27,223 nucleotides of DNA, from NCBI GenBank assembly GCA_949035555.1, contig CAROLD010000023.1, positions 1 to 27,223 on the forward strand, given 5' to 3'. Under the pieces are notes generated by a model that saw only the letters and a program-made list of their open reading frames with translations, was not told the origin of the DNA and made no database searches. Source of the stretch: an uncultured bacterium. Lineage in GTDB: Bacteria; Cyanobacteriota; Vampirovibrionia; Gastranaerophilales; Gastranaerophilaceae. Of the stretch, positions 1-7,593 are shown piece after piece (the first letter of the stretch is position 1; the number at the start of each line of letters is the position of its first letter). The position numbers were made by a program, and so were the translations under genes.

Positions 1-3000
1 CAACTTTACCGCCGTCGCCATCGCCAACTTTGCCATCGTCGCCATCGCCAACTTTGCCATCGTCGCCATCGCCAACTTTGCCGCCGTCGCCATCGCCGAC
101 TTTGCCGCCGTCGCCATCGCCGACTTTGCCGCCGTCGCCATCGCCGACTTTACCGCCGGCACCTTGAACACCATCACCTGCTTCGTTCAACGATTTTATT
201 TTTTTATCAATTGCACTGCCTAATTTATCGTAATTAGCAGTTGTTCCGCGATGTTGTAAGCGTTTTTCTTGTATGCTTTCTTGTAATTGTTGAAGTGCAG
301 TAATATCATTTTCATTTTTGATGTAATCATTTATTAAACGAACATCAGCATCTTCAAGAACAGTTTTCTTGGCAATAATTTGTTCAACATCAGTTTTTAA
401 TTGCACTGCTCTTTGAGCTTGGAATGCGGATTTTTCAGCTCCAGTCAGTCCATCCGCAGCTTTAGTGATTTTCCCTTGAAGTTCTCTACGAAGATCACGG
501 TTGCCGATTTTGTTCAATTTGCTGTATGCATCTGCTAAGTCTGCACCGCTTAAATCTGTTTCTGAAAGTAATTTGTTGATTTCACCTCTAACAGATTCAA
601 CTTTTTCGGCACCCAGTCGAATACCGCTGGCTTTGTTACCGTCTCCGATAATTCCATCTAAGACAGGGGTCTTTTGTTTCGGTACATTTGCACCATCCAG
701 AGCGTCTGCGACTTTATCTCCAATATTAGGTTTTGGTTTTCCTGCTGAGCTGAGTTCACCTTTCAAACTAGTCGCGTGACCGATTGAGTTACCTGCTACA
801 GACATAATCATACCTTGAATAAAGCCTTCTTCACTGAATTCTCCATCAATAAGGTACATTTGTCCTAATGTTTGAATGGTGTCGCTTGTGATTTCAAGAC
901 CTGCGGCTTCTCCTCGAGCCAAAATTACAGCGGCTTTTTGCAGTTGAGTATCGCTAATGCCAGGTGCAAATTTTCTTAGCAAGTTTGCTTGTTTTGATAT
1001 TACGTTTGCTCCAACATCAGCAGATACTTGTTCTAATTTTGCACTGGCTTTTGATACTGCTCCGAAGAATTCTTTAACTCTGCCTTCCGGAACATTAGAA
1101 ATTATTTTCCAGGTTTGTGGTGCAAAGGCACTTCTTTCAGCTGCACTTACGGCTTTTATGCCGTTAACTGCAAAATTTTCTGCATATTGACCGACTTTAA
1201 TACCTGCAGCGGCTAATGCTGTATCTTGTAAAACCTGAGATGTTACAGCTGCTCTGTTTTCTGCGGTGTTGCCTGTTTCAGATGTTAAAAGATTTGAGCC
1301 GTACATTGCTCCTTCGACTGTGGCTGTTGCCGCTGCACCAATACCTACAGCCGCCCATCCTGCGGCACCTGCACCTGCTGTTAAGACTGTAGTTACTACA
1401 ATTACCGGAGCTAGTACTATACCCATTTTCGCCATGCCGACTGATGATTTATAATCGACATTAGCTTGTTGAAGTCCATCTTGTTTATCAATTATATTTT
1501 GAGCAAGCTGTTGTGCAGAGATTACTTTTCCGCTGCTGTCTCTTAATCTGCCTTGAGCTGCGGCTTCCAGTTGATTAAGCATACGTTTTGCTTCTCTGTA
1601 TTTATTCGCAACATCGCCTCTATCTGTGCCTATACCTGAATATCTTACAAGTGCATTACCTGTGTCATCCAGCCAACCTTCTTCATCTACACCCATTTTA
1701 AATTCACGTTCAAGTTGGGCTACGTAGTCTCTCATTTGAGAAAGAGCTTCCATATTTCTAGCTTTTAAATCTGCGATTTGAGCCGGATCAGTTATCTGAT
1801 TGCCGTTTTCATCTAAGAATACTTCATCTTTGACTACGCATTGAGTGTTGTCAATAATAGATAAATAACCGGCTTTAGTATCTTTTGTTATTGATGTGGA
1901 TTGACTGCCGCCGTTAGGTCCGCCCGGGGTTGTTATTGTAGATGTTGAGGTGAATTTTCCTGCTTGAACTTTTGCTTTTACATCATCAATAATTTCAGGG
2001 TGTTGTGTAAGTATAGCTTTTAATTGTTCTGTCTGATATTCAGCATCATTTATATGGCTTGCACTTACACCTGTTGATGCGCCTTGACCGTTATTGTTAT
2101 CTATAGAATGCATTAATTCTATACAAAAATCAGTGATTTCCTGTTGCGTAAACTCAACATGTCCTGATAATATTGCATTTGCTTTAATTGATGTTTTTGC
2201 CGCTGGTGTTGCGGATGACATAGCTTTGTTATATGCATCCTTAACTGATTTACATCCGGGAATGTCACCGTTTGCAAGTATTTCCTGTATCTGGTCATAA
2301 ACTTCTGAATCCATACTGTCAAACACGTTTGACATATCACCTTTTTTAGCCCCATAAAGCGCTTCTTCAGCTTGCACTCTTGGCGGTTTTGAAGCTTTGA
2401 ATAATAAGGTATTACATGCAGATAGTTGTTCTACATCAACTTCTCCGCCATCATTTGAGCGACCGGCTAGATATGTTTGAACAGCTTCTTGGTCTGTGAA
2501 TTGAGTTTGATAACCTTTTTCTTTGTTCGCTTCAATAGCTCTTTGAGTTAAGTATTGATAGTCTTCACTATTAGGATCATCACTACAAGCTTTTAAACCT
2601 TTATGAAGAGCTTCTTTATCATCGTATTCAAAACAAAGTCTTCCAATAACTCCATTTCTGTGTTCTTGGTCAACTCCAGGTTGGTAAGAGTTGTTTGCAA
2701 CCCAGTTAGAATCGAATTGGTCAACTTGTTGAGCTGTCCATTTATCTTTTGCAAGATAAGCTCTGGTTAAAGAGCCTTCATTTGCAACTAAATCAGGACG
2801 AAGCTTTCCAAGAGAATTTTCTACGGCAAGACGAGTTTCTCTGTCTCCATGAGGTACTAAATTCATTACTTCATTTACACTTGATGTACTTGTGTAACCT
2901 AAACCTCCTTCGACTTCGTGTTTTAATTCCCGAGCAATGGTATTACCTTTTTGTTCAGTTGTCATTGCTCCGCTATTGATAAGTGTTTGGAAGTAGGGTC

Positions 3001-5215
3001 TTGCGTTTCCATGGGTTTCTTCATCCAAAATTAAGGCTTCAATCGGCATTGTGTGTTCATTGCCCTTGTAGTCAGAATCTTTTGCGGCAAGTGAAGAGTT
3101 AACTCGAGCCAGAATTTCAGGAGAATAGATTTGTTCAACCCCTTCCTTCAGCGCTTCTTCATCTGTTCCCCAGGTATAATTTGCTGCGTTATAAATTTTT
3201 TCAGATATTGCGTCTGATTCTTGTTTTACAAAGTTTGAATATTCCCCTTTTACGAGGAATTTACCTGTTTTTGAGTCAACGTACCAAACTTTGCCGGTTG
3301 CATCTTTTACATATTTTACACCATCTTTACCTGTAACTGTATTGATACCTCCTGTAGCATCATAAGCATCAGAAGCTTGAACGTAGTCAGCACGTAATAA
3401 AACTCTGTCCGAAAAATCTGTCTGGCTCTTACCGCCTGATAGTATCTGAGTTTTACCGTCAGCATCTAAAACAATTTTTCTTCCGTGAGCATCTTTTCTG
3501 TCATCGACTACAACATATTCTTTACCATCTCCGGCTTTTACCTTTTTACCAAAGTCGTACATGTTGGTATTCGCAACATAATCATCTTTAAGTATTTTAT
3601 TATCCCATGATGCGACTGTAATATTACCTTTGGCATCTTGAACCATTATTCTTTCCCGATTTTTCATTGTTCCAATGACAGTATATTTCTTACCGCCATA
3701 GGTAAATTTTTCACCTGCTCTCTGGTAGTTTTTAAGCCCCATTGCTCTTAATTGACGATCACGTTCGCGTGCTTCCATTGCTTTTTTGTATTTTGCAACA
3801 GCTTGAGCGCTTGTGTCTCTTCCTTGAAGAACTTTTTCTTCGGCTTCCATTTCTCTAGGAATTTTTATTGAGTCGCCGACTCTGAAAGAACGGTTTTTAC
3901 CTTTGCCAACAAGTTTATCTCCGTTTACTTCAAGTAATTTATCCAGAGGGACACCGAATTTTTTAGCGATAGCAGCAGGTGTTTCACCGTTTTGAACAAT
4001 TATGCCCTCGGTGTTGCCTTCGCCGTCGTATTGAAGTTGATATTGCTTTCCGTCAACAACTTTTACTTGAGTTAATCTTTGACCTTCCGTATTCAGTTGA
4101 TTTTGGGTAATATTTTCGCCTTCTTGAATATTTTCAACAGCGCTGCCGTCTTCTTTGTATTCACGGGTAGTCTTTTTATTTCCTTCTGTTATTTCTTCAG
4201 CCTGAGGTTTTCCATCTTTTGTAAGACGCGCAGTTTTTTTATTTCCGCCGAGTTCTGATATTTGTTCAAGTACGGTTCCGTCTTCATTATATGTGAATTC
4301 GGTAGTCTTTTCAGTGTCTTGACCTTTGTTTTCAACACGAGACATTTCACGTGCCTGACCGTCAACATAGGTGAAGTTTTTAACTGTATATTCACCTTGG
4401 GTTTCAACTGCTTCTTTTGGTTGTCCTTTTTCATCATATTGGACAATCGTTTTTGAGCCTTCTTTTGTTATTGTTTGTTCTTTAGGTATGCCGTTTTCGT
4501 AAGTGGTAACATCAGTTGTTTTGCCGTCGTCTGTTGTTACTGTTTTTTGAGTTGGTACTCCGTCTTTTAAATCTGTTACTGTGGTTGTTTGACCTTCGTC
4601 TGTAATTACGGTTGTTTTTGCAGGAACATAGTTTCCGTCTTTGTCTTTTACAGGATTGCCCTCTGCATCCAGTTGATATACTGTTGCAGTGCCGTCTTTA
4701 CCGTTTTCTTCAACAACAGATTCTTCAACGGGTTCATTATTTGTGTTGAATTGTGTCGTTGTAGTTTTGCCATCTGCATTTTTTTGACGCGCTGATGTTT
4801 TATCTGGTCTGATTGTTTCTTGCGTACCATCATTGTATTCTATTAGGATATTTCCTGTTTCAGGATCGGTTGCGCATTCTTTAATATTTTCACTGCTTTG
4901 AGATATGTTTTGTATAAATTTAAACAGGTCTTCTTTTTTTATTTTCTTAAGCCCTTTTGCTTTTAGAAAGTCTTTGGCTTCACCCTTGGAAAGGTTTTCA
5001 GCATCTTTTTTGCCTGCAGCACCAAGTAACTCGCTTTTGAGCTGCTGCATTTCTTTTTCATCAATAACACCATCTTTATTCGTATCAAGTGCGTCAAAAA
5101 TGCTTTTTTCCTGTTCAGTCTGTAATTGTTCGCGTTTCACTCCTCCCTTAAATCCTGTGAGGTTAACGTTTACTGCGTTTTTGCCTTTACCTAATGATAA
5201 ATCCTGTGTTGACAT
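1..5215 (-). CDS. Giant multidomain surface/secreted-type protein (EF-hand, LysM, annexin-like, Gly-Asp repeats), C-terminus beyond window
   Basis: Function unknown; modular architecture suggests a calcium-responsive, cell-wall-associated or exported protein. The frame runs without a stop from ATG 5215 to the left edge (at least 1738 residues; C-terminus missing). A Shine-Dalgarno AGGAAAGG lies about 10 nt before the ATG. Visible parts in order: canonical EF-hand loop DTNKDGVIDEKE at residues 44-55; acidic tyrosine-aspartate-rich repeats at about 100-400, reminiscent of YD/RHS or MORN-like repeats; a LysM-like module at about 405-450 (GETPAAIAKKFGV, then LLEVNGD and GDSIKIP); a WGTDEEAL stretch near 683 resembling an annexin repeat, with related helical segments after it; an Ala/Gly/Val hydrophobic segment at about 1259-1300; and KVGDGD repeats from about 1685. 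No Sec signal peptide is visible. It is transcribed divergently from the cupin gene. The ORF and EF-hand are certain, LysM likely, the annexin assignment tentative. Confidence 0.85.
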   Translation of the reverse strand, partial: MSTQDLSLGKGKNAVNVNLTGFKGGVKREQLQTEQEKSIFDALDTNKDGVIDEKEMQQLKSELLGAAGKKDAENLSKGEAKDFLKAKGLKKIKKEDLFKFIQNISQSSENIKECATDPETGNILIEYNDGTQETIRPDKTSARQKNADGKTTTTQFNTNNEPVEESVVEENGKDGTATVYQLDAEGNPVKDKDGNYVPAKTTVITDEGQTTTVTDLKDGVPTQKTVTTDDGKTTDVTTYENGIPKEQTITKEGSKTIVQYDEKGQPKEAVETQGEYTVKNFTYVDGQAREMSRVENKGQDTEKTTEFTYNEDGTVLEQISELGGNKKTARLTKDGKPQAEEITEGNKKTTREYKEDGSAVENIQEGENITQNQLNTEGQRLTQVKVVDGKQYQLQYDGEGNTEGIIVQNGETPAAIAKKFGVPLDKLLEVNGDKLVGKGKNRSFRVGDSIKIPREMEAEEKVLQGRDTSAQAVAKYKKAMEARERDRQLRAMGLKNYQRAGEKFTYGGKKYTVIGTMKNRERIMVQDAKGNITVASWDNKILKDDYVANTNMYDFGKKVKAGDGKEYVVVDDRKDAHGRKIVLDADGKTQILSGGKSQTDFSDRVLLRADYVQASDAYDATGGINTVTGKDGVKYVKDATGKVWYVDSKTGKFLVKGEYSNFVKQESDAISEKIYNAANYTWGTDEEALKEGVEQIYSPEILARVNSSLAAKDSDYKGNEHTMPIEALILDEETHGNARPYFQTLINSGAMTTEQKGNTIARELKHEVEGGLGYTSTSSVNEVMNLVPHGDRETRLAVENSLGKLRPDLVANEGSLTRAYLAKDKWTAQQVDQFDSNWVANNSYQPGVDQEHRNGVIGRLCFEYDDKEALHKGLKACSDDPNSEDYQYLTQRAIEANKEKGYQTQFTDQEAVQTYLAGRSNDGGEVDVEQLSACNTLLFKASKPPRVQAEEALYGAKKGDMSNVFDSMDSEVYDQIQEILANGDIPGCKSVKDAYNKAMSSATPAAKTSIKANAILSGHVEFTQQEITDFCIELMHSIDNNNGQGASTGVSASHINDAEYQTEQLKAILTQHPEIIDDVKAKVQAGKFTSTSTITTPGGPNGGSQSTSITKDTKAGYLSIIDNTQCVVKDEVFLDENGNQITDPAQIADLKARNMEALSQMRDYVAQLEREFKMGVDEEGWLDDTGNALVRYSGIGTDRGDVANKYREAKRMLNQLEAAAQGRLRDSSGKVISAQQLAQNIIDKQDGLQQANVDYKSSVGMAKMGIVLAPVIVVTTVLTAGAGAAGWAAVGIGAAATATVEGAMYGSNLLTSETGNTAENRAAVTSQVLQDTALAAAGIKVGQYAENFAVNGIKAVSAAERSAFAPQTWKIISNVPEGRVKEFFGAVSKASAKLEQVSADVGANVISKQANLLRKFAPGISDTQLQKAAVILARGEAAGLEITSDTIQTLGQMYLIDGEFSEEGFIQGMIMSVAGNSIGHATSLKGELSSAGKPKPNIGDKVADALDGANVPKQKTPVLDGIIGDGNKASGIRLGAEKVESVRGEINKLLSETDLSGADLADAYSKLNKIGNRDLRRELQGKITKAADGLTGAEKSAFQAQRAVQLKTDVEQIIAKKTVLEDADVRLINDYIKNENDITALQQLQESIQEKRLQHRGTTANYDKLGSAIDKKIKSLNEAGDGVQGAGGKVGDGDGGKVGDGDGGKVGDGDGGKVGDGDDGKVGDGDDGKVGDGDGGKV
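2..163 (-). repeat. 24-bp tandem repeat, coding for KVGDGD(G/D)G
   Basis: Seven copies start every 24 bases at positions 2, 26, 50, 74, 98, 122 and 146, and the array continues past the left edge. Each unit encodes eight residues, KVGDGDGG or KVGDGDDG, in frame inside the giant gene. Copies differ at the valine codon (GTT in the four left copies, GTC in the three right ones) and at a Gly/Asp codon (GGC or GAT). This points to recent unit-wise duplication. The Gly-Asp pattern resembles RTX calcium-binding repeats but has a period of 8 rather than 9. Confidence 0.95.
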
Positions 5216-5288
5216 TCTGGCATACCTTTCCTATATATTAATTATTAACGTTTTTTTTGGGGTAAACTTTACTGGAAATCTGAATTTT

Positions 5289-5306
5289 TTACATTACTTA
5301 ATGTAA
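5289..5306. promoter_or_regulatory. Operator-like palindrome in divergent intergenic region
   Basis: TTACATTA and TAATGTAA are perfect 8-bp inverted arms separated by CT. The site lies between the divergent starts of the giant gene (5215) and the cupin gene (5430), about 74 bp from the former. Its size and symmetry fit a dimeric repressor operator. The cognate regulator is not visible in the window. The rest of the 5216-5429 gap holds AT-rich sequence with no promoter I can place confidently. Confidence 0.4.
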
Positions 5307-5429
5307 TTTCTTAACAAAAATAATTTTTTTGTATGAGATTGTTTTAACCATCTAAGTATAAATATTTGGAGAATAAATATTATCTCGTTTCCAGGTTTAA
5401 TATGTTGTGTTTAAGAAAGGAGAAAAAAT

Positions 5430-5735
5430 ATGTTCTACAATGTACTAAAGGCAAAAGATATTGTTGATATTCAGGATGGAATGTTTAATCGCAAAGTTTT
5501 AATGGAAAAAGATAACAGTTGTTTATCCGTAATTGCGATTAAAAAAGATGATATTATCGATACTCATACTTCTGTTTGCGATGCGGCGGTTTATGTTATC
5601 GATGGTGAAATTGAAATCCATTTTGATGCTCAAAAGTTTAAAGTTGATAAGGGTGAAATATTATTGTTTAAAAAGGATGCAGAACATAAAGTTGTTGCAT
5701 TAAAAGATAGTAAATTTTTATTGATAAAAATTTAG
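5430..5735 (+). CDS. Small single-domain cupin protein
   Basis: A 101-residue protein with the fold pattern of a minimal cupin: a beta strand series with DTHTSVCDAAVYVIDGE (residues 44-60) as motif 1 and KGEILLFKKDAEHKV (74-88) as motif 2. Only H46 and H86 of the usual metal ligands are present. C50 lies where a further ligand could sit, so metal binding may be altered or absent. Small cupins of this type are sensors, isomerases or binding proteins; the exact role cannot be told. AAGAAAGGAG precedes the ATG at good spacing, which fixes the start. It is transcribed alone and ends in a bidirectional terminator shared with the convergent methyltransferase gene. Confidence 0.8.
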   Translation: MFYNVLKAKDIVDIQDGMFNRKVLMEKDNSCLSVIAIKKDDIIDTHTSVCDAAVYVIDGEIEIHFDAQKFKVDKGEILLFKKDAEHKVVALKDSKFLLIKI

Positions 5736-5757
5736 AGGGGAATTATCCCCTCTTTTT
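5734..5757. terminator. Bidirectional rho-independent terminator
   Basis: AGAGGGG (5734-5740) pairs with CCCCTCT (5747-5753) around the loop AATTAT, followed by a T run. On the minus strand the same hairpin is followed by T-rich sequence. It serves both the cupin gene (+) and the methyltransferase gene (-), whose stops lie at its two ends. Confidence 0.85.
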
Positions 5758-6862
5758 ATAATAATTTTGGTATAAATCTGTGTTTGACTTTTTGGGTGTA
5801 TTCCTGATATGCAGGGTCTTTGATTAAGTTTCTTTCTTCTGTTATTGCTCTAAAGTAATATACTAATATCCAGATAAAACTTCCTGAAAGAATAACCAAT
5901 TTACCTAGAGGATGGATATTTTCCATAACCATAACAGGAATAGTTGCACAAATTATGTATAGCATTTGCATTGCATATTCCGGATGTCTCACAATATTAT
6001 AAGGAAAACCTGTTACAATACCTCTGTTGGTAAGGTTTCCTGATTTTGTGCCAAGACGCAAGACTGCAAGCATCATTCCAAAGTGAGCAAGTACAACCAG
6101 AATGTTTAAAACTATTCGTAAGGTGAAATTATCTACTGTAATTGTTTGATTGTCATATACCGGAATTAATTTGTTTGACAAATAAACAAAAGGAGCATAG
6201 CACATAATACAGCTGATTATCCCTAGAGGTGTTGTATCAGCCCATTTGATTTTGTTTTTTAAGAAATTAAATTCTGTCAAATAGCTTACTGCAAGTACAA
6301 GGGTTATTACCATAACGCAGAGTTGTCTCCACATATCTGCCGTGTCATCAATATACTGCATAAATCCGAACGATGCGCCGTTTGTAGTGCCATATTGCAC
6401 GGCTTGGGAAAACATTTCCATTAAGAAATGGAAATTGTAATCTAATGATAATATATACTTATTACAAAGTATATTAACACAGGTTACTCCGAAAAATGCT
6501 TTAATGAAAAGAATTGCAAATGCTTGTTTTTCATTCTCGTCAGGTTCAATATTTTTCAGCCATTCCTGTGTGGTTTCTGTTTTTTTGAACCAGCGTTTGA
6601 AATAGTCAATTATTTTTACTGTGCGAGATTGTAATATTGATTTAGGCTTTAGCCACAAAAATATTGGCAATGCAAGAACAATGTACAAAACATAATATGC
6701 AATAAAAAATATTATATAGTTGCAGAATTCGTGTTCTATACTTTCTGTTAATCCCGGACAGAAAGTTATTATTAACAAAATAAGCCCGTAAATGAATATT
6801 GATGATAAATAATGTTTGTAAACGTCACGGTTAGTGACTTCCTGTTGTTGAATTTCTTCCAT
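5756..6862 (-). CDS. Integral membrane protein with ICMT/PEMT-type methyltransferase domain
   Basis: A 368-residue polytopic membrane protein. The C-terminal hundred residues match the isoprenylcysteine carboxyl methyltransferase / phospholipid methyltransferase fold: NIVRHPEY (R292, H293, P294, E295, Y296), then a hydrophobic hairpin, then ITEERNL (E342, E343), and a basic tail QKVKHRFIP. These are the S-adenosylmethionine-binding signatures of the family. The N-terminal 250 residues add several extra membrane segments, so the protein is longer than a minimal bacterial ICMT-like enzyme. The substrate is unknown; lipids or small isoprenoids are possible. GAGGGGAT directly before the ATG supports this start. 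It reads divergently from the zinc-ribbon gene and convergently with the cupin gene. Confidence 0.8.
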   Translation of the reverse strand: MEEIQQQEVTNRDVYKHYLSSIFIYGLILLIITFCPGLTESIEHEFCNYIIFFIAYYVLYIVLALPIFLWLKPKSILQSRTVKIIDYFKRWFKKTETTQEWLKNIEPDENEKQAFAILFIKAFFGVTCVNILCNKYILSLDYNFHFLMEMFSQAVQYGTTNGASFGFMQYIDDTADMWRQLCVMVITLVLAVSYLTEFNFLKNKIKWADTTPLGIISCIMCYAPFVYLSNKLIPVYDNQTITVDNFTLRIVLNILVVLAHFGMMLAVLRLGTKSGNLTNRGIVTGFPYNIVRHPEYAMQMLYIICATIPVMVMENIHPLGKLVILSGSFIWILVYYFRAITEERNLIKDPAYQEYTQKVKHRFIPKLL

Positions 6863-6887
6863 ATATCCCCTCTTCTTTTTTGTTTAA

Positions 6888-6938
6888 ATTATATCATACA
6901 TATAGTTGTTTGCGCAATTTTCGTAAATATGATAATAT
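6888..6938. promoter_or_regulatory. Divergent promoters sharing the palindrome TTGCGCAA
   Basis: On the minus strand TTGCGC (6917-6912), an 18-nt spacer and TATAAT (6893-6888) lie upstream of the methyltransferase gene. The -35 element is half of the palindrome TTGCGCAA (6910-6917), so the plus strand also reads TTGCGC at 6910. It is followed 17 nt later by TAATAT (6933-6938) for the zinc-ribbon gene. The minus promoter is convincing; the plus one is weaker. Confidence 0.5.
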
Positions 6939-6966
6939 AAACTCATATTATTTTAGGAGAAAAATT

Positions 6967-7593
6967 ATGAATTGTAAGAAGTGCGGATGCGAAATTGCAG
7001 ATAAAAAGATTAAAAATTGTCCTCAGTGCGGTGCTAAAGTGAACGGAATTCCGACATGGGTTATAGTATTGATTGTTGTTGCGATTGTATTTGCTGCTAT
7101 TCCAATGTTTTTGGCTGTTGTAGGCGTTGTAGCTGCAATGACCCTTCCTACACTTATAGCAAATACTGATTCTGCAGGTAATAAAGCTGCATTTAAGAAA
7201 TCATTATCTACTCTTAATCAGGCAGTTCAGATGAGTCAGGTTTTAAATGACGGTCCTGAATATACGCAGTTTGATGATGTTTGGGGTAATGCAAAAAAAC
7301 AATTTATGAATTCTGTTGATTTGCCAAATGGTGTAAAACTTGCTGATGGAACAGAAATTCTTTATAAAGTTTTAAACCCGGTTTGTTCAGAGTCTCCTGA
7401 TGAGTCCAATATCGGTGAGGCTACTGCCTGTGCGGTTTTAACTATTGATGCTAACGGCTTTAATAATGGTGAAAATAAACGTAGTACTGATTCTCATAAT
7501 GTTCATGACCAGTTTGAAGTTTACTTATATAAAAATATGGTCGCAGTTAAACCTGGCACTCCAGAGTATGATTTTGTATATAAAGATAATTAA
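6967..7593 (+). CDS. Zinc-ribbon protein with membrane anchor and pilin-like tail
   Basis: A 208-residue protein starting at ATG 6967, which is preceded by AGGAGA; an in-frame ATG at 6880 would add 29 unrelated residues and has no such site. Residues 1-25 hold two CxxC knuckles (CKKCGC and CPQCGA), a zinc-ribbon like the zinc_ribbon_2/DUF-type N-termini of bacterial membrane proteins. One transmembrane segment follows (about 31-56). It runs into MTLPTLIAN and a helical segment with LSTLNQAVQMS, the pattern seen after the hydrophobic helix of type IV pilin-like proteins common in Melainabacteria. The normal prepilin leader is replaced by the zinc ribbon, so processing by a prepilin peptidase is doubtful. 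Function unknown. Its stop overlaps that of the convergent prfB. Confidence 0.8.
   Translation: MNCKKCGCEIADKKIKNCPQCGAKVNGIPTWVIVLIVVAIVFAAIPMFLAVVGVVAAMTLPTLIANTDSAGNKAAFKKSLSTLNQAVQMSQVLNDGPEYTQFDDVWGNAKKQFMNSVDLPNGVKLADGTEILYKVLNPVCSESPDESNIGEATACAVLTIDANGFNNGENKRSTDSHNVHDQFEVYLYKNMVAVKPGTPEYDFVYKDN

Noticed and set aside
2..163. Regular repeats that might be a CRISPR array
   Set aside because: The repeats are directly contiguous with no spacers and are in frame within an open coding sequence.
501..5306. Many short open frames on both strands inside the first 5.3 kb
   Set aside because: They are shadows of the giant minus-strand gene, which is open throughout and has EF-hand and LysM motifs; the short frames have no ribosome sites or recognisable domains.
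6880..6966. 29-residue N-terminal extension of the zinc-ribbon protein
   Set aside because: It overlaps the promoter region and has no ribosome site; ATG 6967 follows AGGAGA and starts directly with the CxxC knuckle.
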